Shown here: in pieces, positions 52,890-60,649 of the stretch
Position numbering within the stretch: position 1 is the first letter of the stretch
Layout of the letters: the number at the start of each line of letters is the position of its first letter
DNA from: JABWBH01 sp964526695
GTDB taxonomy: Bacteria > Planctomycetota > Phycisphaerae > UBA1845
Direction of reading: 5' to 3'
Length of the DNA: 64,000 nt
Assembly (NCBI GenBank): GCA_964526695.1
Contig: CAZGJA010000021.1
Coordinates: 1-64,000, forward strand
Made by a program: the position numbers and the translations under genes
The notes under the pieces: model-generated
What the model was told of the DNA's origin: nothing
What the model saw: only the letters and a program-made list of their open reading frames with translations
Database searches by the model: none

Positions 52890-53266
52890 GCTCGAATCCT
52901 CCGAGGTACTTGCGGCATCCCATAGGGTCGGGTTGACCCGCGCCTCGCATCCGGCGGGGCGACGGCCGGCGCGCCGCGTTGCGTCCGATAGACCGCCGAC
53001 AAGTTCCGATACGGCACGGACTTGCGACCGTGGTTGACCCGATGGGCCGCGAGCATAAAGTAGCACGCCCTGCCGGACGAGACGGACAGCAGGCCAAGGC
53101 GGCGGAATGTCCCGGCGCGGCCGCCGAATCCGATGGGTCCGGTTTGGCGGCGTGCCCGGCGGCTAACCCGGACGCTCGTGCGAACATCCAGAGAATAGTC
53201 ATTGGCTTGTGCATCGTCGAACCTGACAAGGCGACCTTGGGGCATGATCCGCGTGGAGAATCGACC
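52890..53266. promoter_or_regulatory. Divergent intergenic region between trpF and a lipoprotein gene
   Basis: About 380 bases separate the divergently transcribed trpF and lipase-like genes. It contains the trpF ribosome site TCCTCC at 52897-52902 (reads GGAGGA on the minus strand) and the plus-strand GGAG at 53255-53258. Both promoters must lie here. No palindrome indicating an operator stands out, and I cannot place -35/-10 hexamers reliably. Confidence 0.45.
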
Positions 53267-54082
53267 GTGAACAGAAGCACCCTGTCCAGCATCGGCCTGT
53301 TGATCCTCGCCCTGGGGCTGCCCGCACTGTGCGGGTGCGGGGGCGGAGCGGACCTGAAGCGCGAGAAGTTCGGCAAGACGTTCTATCTCGACGGGGCGGG
53401 CAACCTCGGCTTCGGCGCGTCGGACGTGCCCAGCGGTCTGCGCCGCGCGGGCTACAAGGGCGACGTCGAGCTGTACATCTGGACCACGTCGTTCAACCCG
53501 TTCATCGACCAGCTCAACATTCCCGCCGCGCGGTTCAAAGGCTCGGTGCTGGCGGACAAAATCCTCGCCTACAAGAAGAAGTACCCCGACAACGACGTGA
53601 ACATCATCGCGCTGTCCGCGGGCACGGGCGTGGCCGTCTGGGCGGTGGAGGGTCTGAAGGGACGGGCGCAGATCAACAACCTCGTGCTTCTGGGATCCTC
53701 GCTCTCGCACGATTACGACGTCAGCGCGGCGCTCTCCAACATGCGCGGCAACATCTTCGTGTATCACTCGTCGCAGGACGCCGTGCTGGGGATCGCGAAA
53801 GTCGTGGGCACGATCGACGGCAAGCGCGGCGTGGACTCGATCGGGCAGGTCGGGCTGACCGCGCCGCCGGGCATGGGCAGTCGCGTGCACAACTATCGCT
53901 GGAGCGAGGAGTGGCTGCGCCTCGGCTGGGCCGGCACGCACACGGATTGCACCAGCGGACCCTTCGTGCAGGCGCAGATTTCCAAGCACATCATCACCGA
54001 CCGCACCCGCAGCCAGCGCACGGCGCGCCACGCTTCATTCGACACTGAGGAAGAGGAGGAGCTTGGCTCCTCCACGCACTGA
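53267..54082 (+). CDS. Lipase-like lipoprotein (alpha/beta hydrolase)
   Basis: The 271-aa lipoprotein (LLILALGLPALCGCG lipobox-like region) has an alpha/beta-hydrolase pattern. The nucleophile elbow is in NIIALSAGTGVAVWAVE (Ala replaces the first Gly of GxSxG), with a likely acid in YHSSQDAVLG and His in WAGTHTDCTSG. The start is GTG 53267, with GGAG eight bases upstream; the longer in-frame frame to 52979 has no signal. Substrate unknown. A 32-nt hairpin lies 30 nt beyond the stop. Confidence 0.75.
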   Translation: MNRSTLSSIGLLILALGLPALCGCGGGADLKREKFGKTFYLDGAGNLGFGASDVPSGLRRAGYKGDVELYIWTTSFNPFIDQLNIPAARFKGSVLADKILAYKKKYPDNDVNIIALSAGTGVAVWAVEGLKGRAQINNLVLLGSSLSHDYDVSAALSNMRGNIFVYHSSQDAVLGIAKVVGTIDGKRGVDSIGQVGLTAPPGMGSRVHNYRWSEEWLRLGWAGTHTDCTSGPFVQAQISKHIITDRTRSQRTARHASFDTEEEEELGSSTH

Positions 54083-54112
54083 ACCCGTCCTCGTTAATGG
54101 TCAAACCAGGGT

Positions 54113-54144
54113 GGCACGGTCTGGCGTACTCGCCAGGCCGTGGC
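54113..54144. repeat. 32-nt hairpin repeat, copy D (near-perfect)
   Basis: Arms GGCACGGTCTGGCG and CGCCAGGCCGTGGC, loop TACT, followed by AA. It begins 30 nt after the lipoprotein stop codon and 112 nt before the end of the convergent coiled-coil gene. With copy E this is the closest to the consensus. Confidence 0.9.
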
Positions 54145-54256
54145 AAGCGTCAAATCCACGACCTCCCTGCGCGAGACCCTGCCACGCATGCGAAGCCCAT
54201 TTCCCCCTCCGCGAGAAGTCATTCAGGCGGCGACGCCTCGCGCGGTAACGAATCGT

Positions 54257-54868
54257 TCATGCCCGGACCCTCGGCGAGGCCTCACCCTTCGCGCGCTCCA
54301 CCGCCAGCGTCAGTTCGACTTCGCCCAGCGATTTGGACAACTCGCGCGCGATCTGCCTCGGCGACTTGCCGCCGGCCGCGAGGCGTGCGATGGATTGCGC
54401 TGGCGATTCACGGCGCTCAACCGAGCGAGGTGCGCCCGGTCTGGCGGCCGCGGGCGGCGCGATGGGATCGTCAACCGTGATATCGATGGACGGCGATGAT
54501 GGCGTTGTCTTCGATCGCGCGGAGGGCGCTGACCCGTTGAGTTCTCGGATCCGCTCGTCCGCCGCGCGCGTGGCCGACTCCAGACGCGCGAGCTGCTCGT
54601 TGACCTGCGCCTCGACTTCCCGCGCAAGCTGCTCCAGCCGGATCATCACGGCCTCGACGTCCTCCGCGACGCGGCGCTCCTCCTCGATGCGCCGCGTGCG
54701 CTCACGGACGTACGCCTGCGGGGAGTTCTGACGATCCTTCGCCCGGCGGCGACCGGAGATTACGACGGCCCCGGCGATGAGCAGGCCCAGCGTGAGGAGA
54801 GCCGTCTGCGCGGGCGTCATCCAGGAAGTTGAAGCCCCCGCCAGGAGCCACTCGTTCAACGTCAACAT
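54257..54868 (-). CDS. Membrane-anchored coiled-coil protein
   Basis: The 203-aa protein has an N-terminal membrane helix (AQTALLTLGLLIAGAVVISG), a charged coiled coil (ERTRRIEEERRVAEDVEAVM, LAREVEAQVNEQLARLESAT; about 55-110) and a Pro/Ser-rich middle. A C-terminal helix-turn-helix-like end, SIARLAAGGKSPRQIARELS, then KSLGEVELTLAVER, resembles DUF2802/DUF6115-type tails of flagellar- or envelope-associated proteins. Function unknown. ATG 54868. Confidence 0.72.
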   Translation of the reverse strand: MLTLNEWLLAGASTSWMTPAQTALLTLGLLIAGAVVISGRRRAKDRQNSPQAYVRERTRRIEEERRVAEDVEAVMIRLEQLAREVEAQVNEQLARLESATRAADERIRELNGSAPSARSKTTPSSPSIDITVDDPIAPPAAARPGAPRSVERRESPAQSIARLAAGGKSPRQIARELSKSLGEVELTLAVERAKGEASPRVRA

Positions 54869-54885
54869 CGACGTTCCTCCGGTTG

Positions 54886-55053
54886 GATCGCGCTTGGCGG
54901 GATCAAACCCGCATCCGCGCTTGCGCCGTGCGCTCCCTCACGGTCGCGGCTCGCACGGAGCCGCGCGCGTCAGCAAGCGAACCGCTCGATCGCGCTTGGC
55001 GGGATCAAACCCGCATCGGCGCTTGTGCCATGCGCTCCCTCACGGTCGCGGCT
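54886..55053. repeat. 66-bp direct repeat, period 102
   Basis: Units at 54886-54951 and 54988-55053 (GATCGCGCTTGGCGGGATCA ... CTCACGGTCGCGGCT) differ at about four positions. Each ends in GCTCCCTCACGGTCGCGGCT, which recurs inverted at 60790-60811 and direct at 60853-60874. So a larger dispersed family (core CGCTCCCTNACGGTCGCGGC) is present. Located between larC and the coiled-coil gene. Confidence 0.8.
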
Positions 55054-55078
55054 CTGAAAGGCGCGTCAGTCCTGAGAC

Positions 55079-56260
55079 TCAGCACGAGCCTCCACGCGAT
55101 TCCCACGCGCGTCGCGCCGCTTCCATCACGGTCTGCAGCGGCGCGTTGGATCGAATCGCCGCCTCGCGGCAATCCTCGTACTCCGGCGCGGCCGTCAGCA
55201 CGTCGCCACGCTGCCCCACCTTGATTCGGATCGGACCGAAGGCGGTCGTGATCGTTTCATGGCGGCGCGAAAGCGTGCTGCGCTGCGCCGTCGTGCGCCG
55301 GATGCCGAACGTCGGCGTCTGGCTGAAGATCACCCGCTCCGCCTCCGCCACGCGATGCGGCTCGCACAGCACGCACAACAGCACGCCCGCGCGACCCTTC
55401 TTCATCTGTATCGGCAGCGTGTAAACGTCGAGTACACCGATTTCCCACAACCGCTCGACGGCGAAGGCCACCACCTGCGGCGAGGCGTCGTCGAGGTTGG
55501 TCTCCAGCACGGCGATCTCGTCATCGCCCGTCGGCTCCGCGGCCTCGCCGATCAGCACGCGCAGAATGTTGGCCCGCTCCTTGAAGTCCTTCGTGCCCGC
55601 GCCGCATCCGATCGCCGAGAGCGTCATCGCCGGCCGCGGTCCAAAACTCGACGCCAGCGTGGTCAGCAGCGCCGCTCCCGTCGGTGTGGTCAGTTCGCCC
55701 GAAATGTCCGTCATCGCCAGAGGAACGCCGCGGAGCAGCTCGGCCGTGGCGGGCGCGGGCACGGGCATGTCGCCGTGCGCGCATCGGACGGTTCCGCATC
55801 CGGTCGGGATCGGCGAACAAGCCACGCGCTCCACGCCGAGTTGATGCAACCCGAAGCACGCGCTGACCACGTCCACGATCGCGTCCACCGCGCCGACCTC
55901 GTGGAAGTGAACTTTCTCAACCGTCGTCGCGTGCACCTTCGCCTCCGCTTCCGCCAGCCGCTGGAAGACGCGGATCGCATTCGCGCGCACCACGTCCGGC
56001 ATGGGTGCGGCCTCGAGGATCTTGACGACGTGGTGCAGGTGGCGATGCGGCTGAGGCTGCGACGCGTCGAGCGTGACGACGAAGCGCCTCGCGGCCAGCC
56101 CGTGGCGCTTCACGCGCTCAAACTCGACGGCGTATCGGGACAGCCCCAGCCCGTGAAGGAACCGCGACAGCGAGTCCTCAGGCAGTCCGGCGTCCAGCAG
56201 CGCGGCGACGATCATGTCCCCGGCCGCGCCGCAGAAGCAGTCGAAATAGGCGATTTTCAT
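55079..56260 (-). CDS. larC: Nickel-pincer cofactor biosynthesis protein LarC
   Basis: The 393-aa product matches the LarC family, which inserts nickel into the pincer cofactor used by lactate racemase and related LarA enzymes. Characteristic strings are MKIAYFDCFCGAAGDMIVAA at the start, VEKVHFHEVGAVDAIVDVVS, and VLETNLDDASPQVVAFAVER in the second half. ATG 56260 is chosen because the family begins exactly there. No larA, larB or larE is adjacent, so it acts from a scattered locus or serves another pincer enzyme. Confidence 0.95.
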   Translation of the reverse strand: MKIAYFDCFCGAAGDMIVAALLDAGLPEDSLSRFLHGLGLSRYAVEFERVKRHGLAARRFVVTLDASQPQPHRHLHHVVKILEAAPMPDVVRANAIRVFQRLAEAEAKVHATTVEKVHFHEVGAVDAIVDVVSACFGLHQLGVERVACSPIPTGCGTVRCAHGDMPVPAPATAELLRGVPLAMTDISGELTTPTGAALLTTLASSFGPRPAMTLSAIGCGAGTKDFKERANILRVLIGEAAEPTGDDEIAVLETNLDDASPQVVAFAVERLWEIGVLDVYTLPIQMKKGRAGVLLCVLCEPHRVAEAERVIFSQTPTFGIRRTTAQRSTLSRRHETITTAFGPIRIKVGQRGDVLTAAPEYEDCREAAIRSNAPLQTVMEAARRAWESRGGSC

Positions 56261-56348
56261 GACAAGCCCCAGCCCGCGTCGCGCGCGAGTGGAGCCGAGT
56301 GTAACGCCGCGATACTCGGACGAAAGCGGCGCAGGATTTGCGTCAACA

Positions 56349-56449
56349 TGTGGATCGGCGTCAACATCGACGGGCAACATCGTGCGCCTCAAGGGCTTGC
56401 GCGTCGCCTCAAGGCCGAAACCGCGCCCCAATGTTGACGCCGATCCACA
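56349..56449. repeat. Perfect 19-bp inverted repeat with 63-nt spacing
   Basis: TGTGGATCGGCGTCAACAT at 56349-56367 is exactly inverted at 56431-56449. Between them CCTCAAGG occurs twice. The left arm is also part of a short direct repeat (GCGTCAACAT at 56339-56348 and 56358-56367). It lies in the 400-base divergent interval between larC and the coiled-coil gene, which contains no recognised gene. Confidence 0.85.
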
Positions 56450-56661
56450 CGCGCCAGGTCCGAAACACCGGTCGCATCGCGGGGGAAGCGTGATCGACTT
56501 GAATGTAACCCGCGCGCACACCTACACTTAGACGATCAGGGGCGGCGCCGCGGCGCGCCGTGGCACGGCGGGTGTCTTAGGGTGAGGGGCAAGCCCGCAC
56601 ATGCCGATCGGCGGCGTGCCTCGCGGCGACCGGATGGGGAACTCAAAGGAAGCACACCATC

Positions 56662-56931
56662 ATGAAAGAGGAAACGTTCCAGCGGAAGCTGGCGGAATTG
56701 GTTCGGGAGATTGGGACCCTTCCGGAGGGGGAACGGGAAAAACTGCAGCTCCTGGCCGATCAGACGCGCGAGCGCCACAGGCAGCTCAAGGAAACCGTCA
56801 GCAGCCTTCAGGAAAGCATCGACTTCCTGCGGCTGAGCATCAAGTATCTGATCTTCGATCTCGAAGCCACCCGGCGCGAGAACGCCCAGCTTCGACGCAT
56901 GTTGGACGAAAGAAACGGGGGAGAGGCCTGA
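56662..56931 (+). CDS. Small coiled-coil protein, conserved in planctomycetes
   Basis: The 89-aa protein is predicted almost entirely helical. Its recognisable end, LRLSIKYLIFDLEATRRENA, is preceded by LPEGEREKLQLLADQTRERH. The pattern recurs as a short stand-alone protein in planctomycetes and is of unknown function; a regulatory or adaptor role is a guess. ATG 56662 follows AAAGGAAGC. Its stop overlaps a possible microprotein start (TGATG). Confidence 0.75.
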   Translation: MKEETFQRKLAELVREIGTLPEGEREKLQLLADQTRERHRQLKETVSSLQESIDFLRLSIKYLIFDLEATRRENAQLRRMLDERNGGEA

Positions 56932-57053
56932 TGCGCGAGGTCCGGCGCAGGGCGCCGCATCGAGTTCCACAAACGCCCGACCACGGGCGGATGGAACCTT
57001 TCGGCGACATGGCGCTTGACGAGCGGAGGAGGGGGAAGCCCGCTCGGGCGTAA
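56931..57053 (+). CDS. Possible 40-aa basic microprotein
   Basis: MREVRRRAPHRVPQTPDHGR, then MEPFGDMALDERRRGKPARA. The ATG shares its A with the TGA of the coiled-coil gene (TGATG) and has GGGGGAGAGG ahead of it. That is a good coupled ribosome site for so small a frame. The composition is basic and has no family. I give it moderate-low confidence; an intrinsic-terminator-like hairpin lies 100 nt beyond its stop. Confidence 0.4.
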   Translation: MREVRRRAPHRVPQTPDHGRMEPFGDMALDERRRGKPARA

Positions 57054-57153
57054 TGGGCGATCCGCACGGACATCGCACCATCGACTTTGACGCACCCTCG
57101 CCGTCCGATGCAATACGGATGGCCCGACGCAAGACCACTCAACCACAGGCCGC

Positions 57154-57181
57154 GGGCGATGCACCACGCATCGCCCGTTTT
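57154..57181 (+). terminator. Intrinsic terminator-like hairpin
   Basis: GGGCGATGC at 57154-57162 and GCATCGCCC at 57168-57176 make a perfect 9-bp stem around ACCAC, followed by GTTTT (57177-57181). This is the best plus-strand terminator candidate in the window and would end transcription of the coiled-coil/microprotein pair. Confidence 0.65.
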
Positions 57182-57332
57182 CATGCGCGCCGTGTGGTGG
57201 GTCCGGTCAGCGACTTCCCGCGGGATTCCGGCTGCTGCGCGCTGCCCAACGACTGTGCGCTGCTTGCTGCCTTCTGCTGGGACATGAGACGCCGGCTCAG
57301 AGAGCCGGCAGACCGCAGGCCGCTCAGAGAGC

Positions 57333-57380
57333 GGCCCCACCTTGCTGCGGCCCCACCTTGCTGCGATCCCACCTTGCTGC
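57333..57380. repeat. Three tandem 16-bp units (GGCCCCACCTTGCTGC)
   Basis: Units at 57333-57348, 57349-57364 and 57365-57380 read GGCCCCACCTTGCTGC, the same, then GATCCCACCTTGCTGC. Two small palindromes (GCCGGCTC/GAGAGCCGGC and CCGCTC/GAGCGG) precede them. It lies in the 370-base interval 57054-57423, which otherwise holds only the terminator-like hairpin. Confidence 0.75.
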
Positions 57381-57423
57381 GATCCCGACCTGGGCCGACT
57401 CCTTCCCGAAGCCGTGTGCTTCG

Positions 57424-58167
57424 TCAAGGCTGCGAGGCGGCCATGTGCGGGCTTGTCGAGTCGCCGGGATTCACCTCAAGGGCCCGGAAGCCCCGAAGCG
57501 CGCCCAGACCCGCCAGCGCCAGCAGGATGCCGAACGCCGTGCAGAACGCGCCCGACACGCGCTGCGTCCGCGGCTTGATCGTGATGCCCCAGGTGATCAG
57601 CGCCGTCCACAAGCCGTTGGCCAGATGGAACACGCTGGCGAGGATGCCCAGCGCATACGCCGGTGCGATCCACCACGATCGCTGAATCGCCTCGGCGGTG
57701 GTCACGGCCGAGCGGATGTTGTCGCCGTGCTCATACTCGAACGCCCCGCCGCCGAACGGCTTGCCCACCCAGTGGATCTGCCACAGGTGGTACATGATGA
57801 AGACGAACGCGATGATCCCCGTCATCCGCTGCAGCGTGTAGCGGACGTTCCCCCGATCGCGGTACTCCATTACATTCGGTCGGCTGCTGCGCCAGATGAC
57901 CAGCCCATACAAACCATGGAAAGCCAGCGGGATGAAGATGCCGACGACCTCGACGATCGTCAGCGCGGGGATGCCGTGAATGCGCCCGACCTGCGCCTGG
58001 AACGCCTCCGGCCCGCCGAGGATCGCGGCGTTGGAGAGCAGGTGGACGACGAGAAACACCCCGACGGGGACGATGCCCGCCAGCGAGTGCAACCGGCGAA
58101 CGAGGAAGTAATTGCGATCGGCAAGGCTGACCTGGGCCGACTGGTTTTCCGATCCGTGACCTGACAA
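57424..58167 (-). CDS. sdhC: Succinate dehydrogenase cytochrome b subunit (b558 type)
   Basis: The 247-aa membrane protein has five helices and anchors the flavoprotein and iron-sulfur subunits. Heme-ligand His candidates are in FLVRRLHSLAGIVPVGVFLV, AFHGLYGLVIW, FIMYHLWQIHW and VFHLANGLW. It matches the long b558 family, not the short two-gene SdhCD type. Start is TTG 58167 with GGAGG eight bases upstream (58176-58180), as no ATG or GTG fits before the first helix. sdhA and sdhB are not adjacent, which is unusual. Confidence 0.92.
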   Translation of the reverse strand: MSGHGSENQSAQVSLADRNYFLVRRLHSLAGIVPVGVFLVVHLLSNAAILGGPEAFQAQVGRIHGIPALTIVEVVGIFIPLAFHGLYGLVIWRSSRPNVMEYRDRGNVRYTLQRMTGIIAFVFIMYHLWQIHWVGKPFGGGAFEYEHGDNIRSAVTTAEAIQRSWWIAPAYALGILASVFHLANGLWTALITWGITIKPRTQRVSGAFCTAFGILLALAGLGALRGFRALEVNPGDSTSPHMAASQP

Positions 58168-58717
58168 AACTGAATCCTCCAGCGCCGCGGCTTCGGGCGA
58201 CCGTCCAGGGGCCGACGCCGAGCCTGAACTCCGTGCGACACACGTGCCCCGGAGTATAGTGGCAACGCGGAGTCGGTCAAAACAGCGCGAATCGCCGGCG
58301 GTGCAGCGCATCCGGCAACCGGATTCCAACTCCCAACGTGGGTTGCATCGGACATCCGCATCACTGCTCCCGCCTCGGGTGGCACGGTCTGGCGTACTCG
58401 CCAGGCCGTGGACAAGGCGGTGAACGAGATTCCCCTCGCGCGCCGCGCCACGCCGGTTTCTTCAGCTCCGCTGCTGCGGACCCGTCTCACCCGGCCGGCG
58501 GTCCGTCGCTTCTGGATCTTCCCGGTTCAAGGACACCGCTTCCTTTCGATCGCGGATCGGAACGGAGCGGCCCGACTCGCCAGATTGGCCATGACGGACC
58601 ACAAGAGACAGGAAACTGGAAGCGGACATGCGCCTTACGCAGGGCGGCGCGATGCGTGCCCACTCGACTCGAGGCCGGGCGTTGCGTGCACCCCCGTAAC
58701 TTGAGCAAGGGGCAAGA
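58168..58717. other. Divergent intergenic region with a hairpin repeat
   Basis: About 550 bases separate the divergent sdhC and phosphatase genes. They contain the sdhC ribosome site (58176-58180, CCTCC on the plus strand), the near-perfect hairpin copy E and its trailing motif at 58470-58493. Frames within it have no recognisable protein. Two promoters must lie here; I cannot place them precisely. Confidence 0.5.
58381..58412. repeat. 32-nt hairpin repeat, copy E
   Basis: Arms GGCACGGTCTGGCG and CGCCAGGCCGTGGA around TACT; only the last base departs from consensus. Unlike the other copies it lies in a divergent promoter interval, not just after a stop codon. The shared CCGCTGCTGCGGACCCG motif follows at 58470-58493, as after copy B. 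Confidence 0.88.
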
Positions 58718-60577
58718 ATGATTTACACTGCGACGGGTCCTCGGGACCGTCTGGTCTCGATTGCGACATCCCGCATCATGCGTGACAGCGACACCATCAC
58801 CGTGCGAACGAGCCTCAACGGCGATGCGCTGCCGCCGCTGGGGCAGCTCCTGGATATCGGGGCGTTGCAGCGGCTGCAGAACCGCTTCTCGGCCATGACC
58901 AACCTGTCGATCTGCATCTGCGACGCGCAGAGCGAGATGATCACCACGCCGACGTACGCCAGCGTTTTTCTGCGCCTGCTCAACCGCACGCCGGCCGGTC
59001 GGCAGATGTGCGAGTCCAGCATTCGGGAGGCGGCGCAGCGGGACATCGCCGAGCAGGTATCGTTCACCGGGCAAAGCGGCGTGTCGCTGTACGGCACGCC
59101 GATCGTGTTCAACGGCGAGCGGCTGGGGACGCTGGTCATCGGCGTGCGCCCTCCGCGGAAGTTCACGGCGGAGCTGGTTCGCGCGGTGGCGGCGAACGCG
59201 GGCGTGGACGAGCAGGAGCTGCAGCAGGCGGCGGACCTGATCCCCGCGTGGACCGAGCAGGACCGCAAGGCCACCTTTCAGTTCGTGGACCTTCTGGCGG
59301 AGACGATCGCCACGCTTTACGGGCAGTCCCTGCAAATCCGCAAGCAGCTCCACGATCTTCAGGTCGTCCACGAGGTGACGCAGCTTCTGGCTGAGTCGCA
59401 TGAATTGCAGGACATCCTCAACCGCACGGCGGAGCGCGTGGTGGCGGCGCTGCGCGTGAAGGCGTGCGGCATCCGGATTCTCGACGAGGGGACCGGGGAG
59501 CTGGTGATCAAGGCGGTGGCGGGCCTGTCGGACGAGTATCTCAGCAAGCCGCCGATCCTGCTGGCGAACAACGAGATCGACCAGTCGGCCTTTAACGGGC
59601 GGACGGTGTACATCGAGGACGCGCGCACGGACCCGCGCATCCGCTTCCGGGACAAGGCGATGGCCGAGGGGATCGTCAGCGGTCTGTGCGTGCCGCTGTC
59701 GCACCGGGGGCGGACGGTGGGCGTGCTGCGGGTGTACACCAGCGAGCGGCGGTACTTCGGTCCCGACGAGATCGAGCTGTTGCGCTCGATCGCGGCGCAG
59801 GCGGCGGCGGCGATCATCAGCGCGAACCTGCACGAGGAACGCATCCGCACGGAGCATTCGCAGCGTCAGCTCAAGTACGCCGCGCAGATTCAGCGCCGGA
59901 TGATCCCGCAGCGACCGCCGAGCCATCCGCGGCTGGATGTCGGGGCGGTATATTCGCCGACGCTGGAGGTCGGCGGGGATTTTTATGATTTCATCGAGAT
60001 GCCGGACGGGCGGCTGGGGATCGGCATCGCCGACGTGGTCGGGAAGGGCGTGCCGGCGGCGCTGCTGATGGCGTCGATCCGGGCGGCGCTGCGGACGTAC
60101 TCGACCGGCGCGAGCACGGCGGCGCAGGCGATCGGCTACGTCAACGAGCACATGTACCGCGACACGGACCCGCAGGAATTCGCCACGTTTTTCTACGGCA
60201 TTTTCGACGCGGACGCGGATCGGCTGTCGTACTGCAATGCCGGGCATGAGCCGCCCGTGCTGCTGCGCGGGCAGGATTTCGTGCGGCTGGACGCGGGCGG
60301 GCTGGTGATCGGCGCGTTCGCCGACGCGCGTTATGAAGGAGGCGAGCTTCGCGTGTTGCCCGGCGACGTGCTGATCCTGACCACGGACGGCACGACGGAG
60401 GCGATGAACTTCGAGAACGAGGTCTTCGGCCGGGCGCGGATGCGCGAGTCCATTCTGCGCCATCGCGCGCTGGAGGCCGCGCCGATGGCGCAGCAGATTC
60501 TGTGGGACATCCGGCGCTTCGTGGGGCTGGCGGACCAGTCAGACGACATCGCGCTGGTGGTGGTGAAGGTGCGGTGA
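58718..60577 (+). CDS. PocR-GAF-SpoIIE-type PP2C phosphatase
   Basis: The 619-aa signalling protein has three domains. A PocR-type sensor (about 46-225; NRTPAGRQMCESSIREAAQR and VSLYGTPIVFNGERLGTLVI) is followed by a GAF domain (about 235-385; GIVSGLCVPLSHRGRTVGVL) and a PP2C/SpoIIE phosphatase (about 405-619; VGGDFYDFIEMPDG, ADVVGKGVPAALLMAS, LTTDGTTEAMN, DQSDDIALVVVKVR). PP2C enzymes of this type usually act on anti-sigma-antagonist partners. PocR and GAF sense small molecules. No partner anti-sigma-antagonist gene is adjacent. ATG 58718 follows AAGGGGC. Confidence 0.92.
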   Translation: MIYTATGPRDRLVSIATSRIMRDSDTITVRTSLNGDALPPLGQLLDIGALQRLQNRFSAMTNLSICICDAQSEMITTPTYASVFLRLLNRTPAGRQMCESSIREAAQRDIAEQVSFTGQSGVSLYGTPIVFNGERLGTLVIGVRPPRKFTAELVRAVAANAGVDEQELQQAADLIPAWTEQDRKATFQFVDLLAETIATLYGQSLQIRKQLHDLQVVHEVTQLLAESHELQDILNRTAERVVAALRVKACGIRILDEGTGELVIKAVAGLSDEYLSKPPILLANNEIDQSAFNGRTVYIEDARTDPRIRFRDKAMAEGIVSGLCVPLSHRGRTVGVLRVYTSERRYFGPDEIELLRSIAAQAAAAIISANLHEERIRTEHSQRQLKYAAQIQRRMIPQRPPSHPRLDVGAVYSPTLEVGGDFYDFIEMPDGRLGIGIADVVGKGVPAALLMASIRAALRTYSTGASTAAQAIGYVNEHMYRDTDPQEFATFFYGIFDADADRLSYCNAGHEPPVLLRGQDFVRLDAGGLVIGAFADARYEGGELRVLPGDVLILTTDGTTEAMNFENEVFGRARMRESILRHRALEAAPMAQQILWDIRRFVGLADQSDDIALVVVKVR

Positions 60578-60649
60578 GCGCGGGTGTCGCGGAACGCTGT
60601 GCTCCCGGCGATTTCCCTCGGCGCTTTCCCCAGCCGGAACGCTTCCTCA

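Noticed and set aside
57053..57685. 210-aa plus-strand frame starting TAATG after the microprotein
   Set aside because: It passes through a terminator hairpin and tandem repeats and then runs antisense to sdhC; the product has no protein-like features beyond the first 25 residues and no ribosome site.
58487..60463. 658-aa minus-strand frame opposite the PP2C phosphatase
   Set aside because: Mirror of the codon bias of the true gene; rich in Arg, His and Leu with no recognisable domain.
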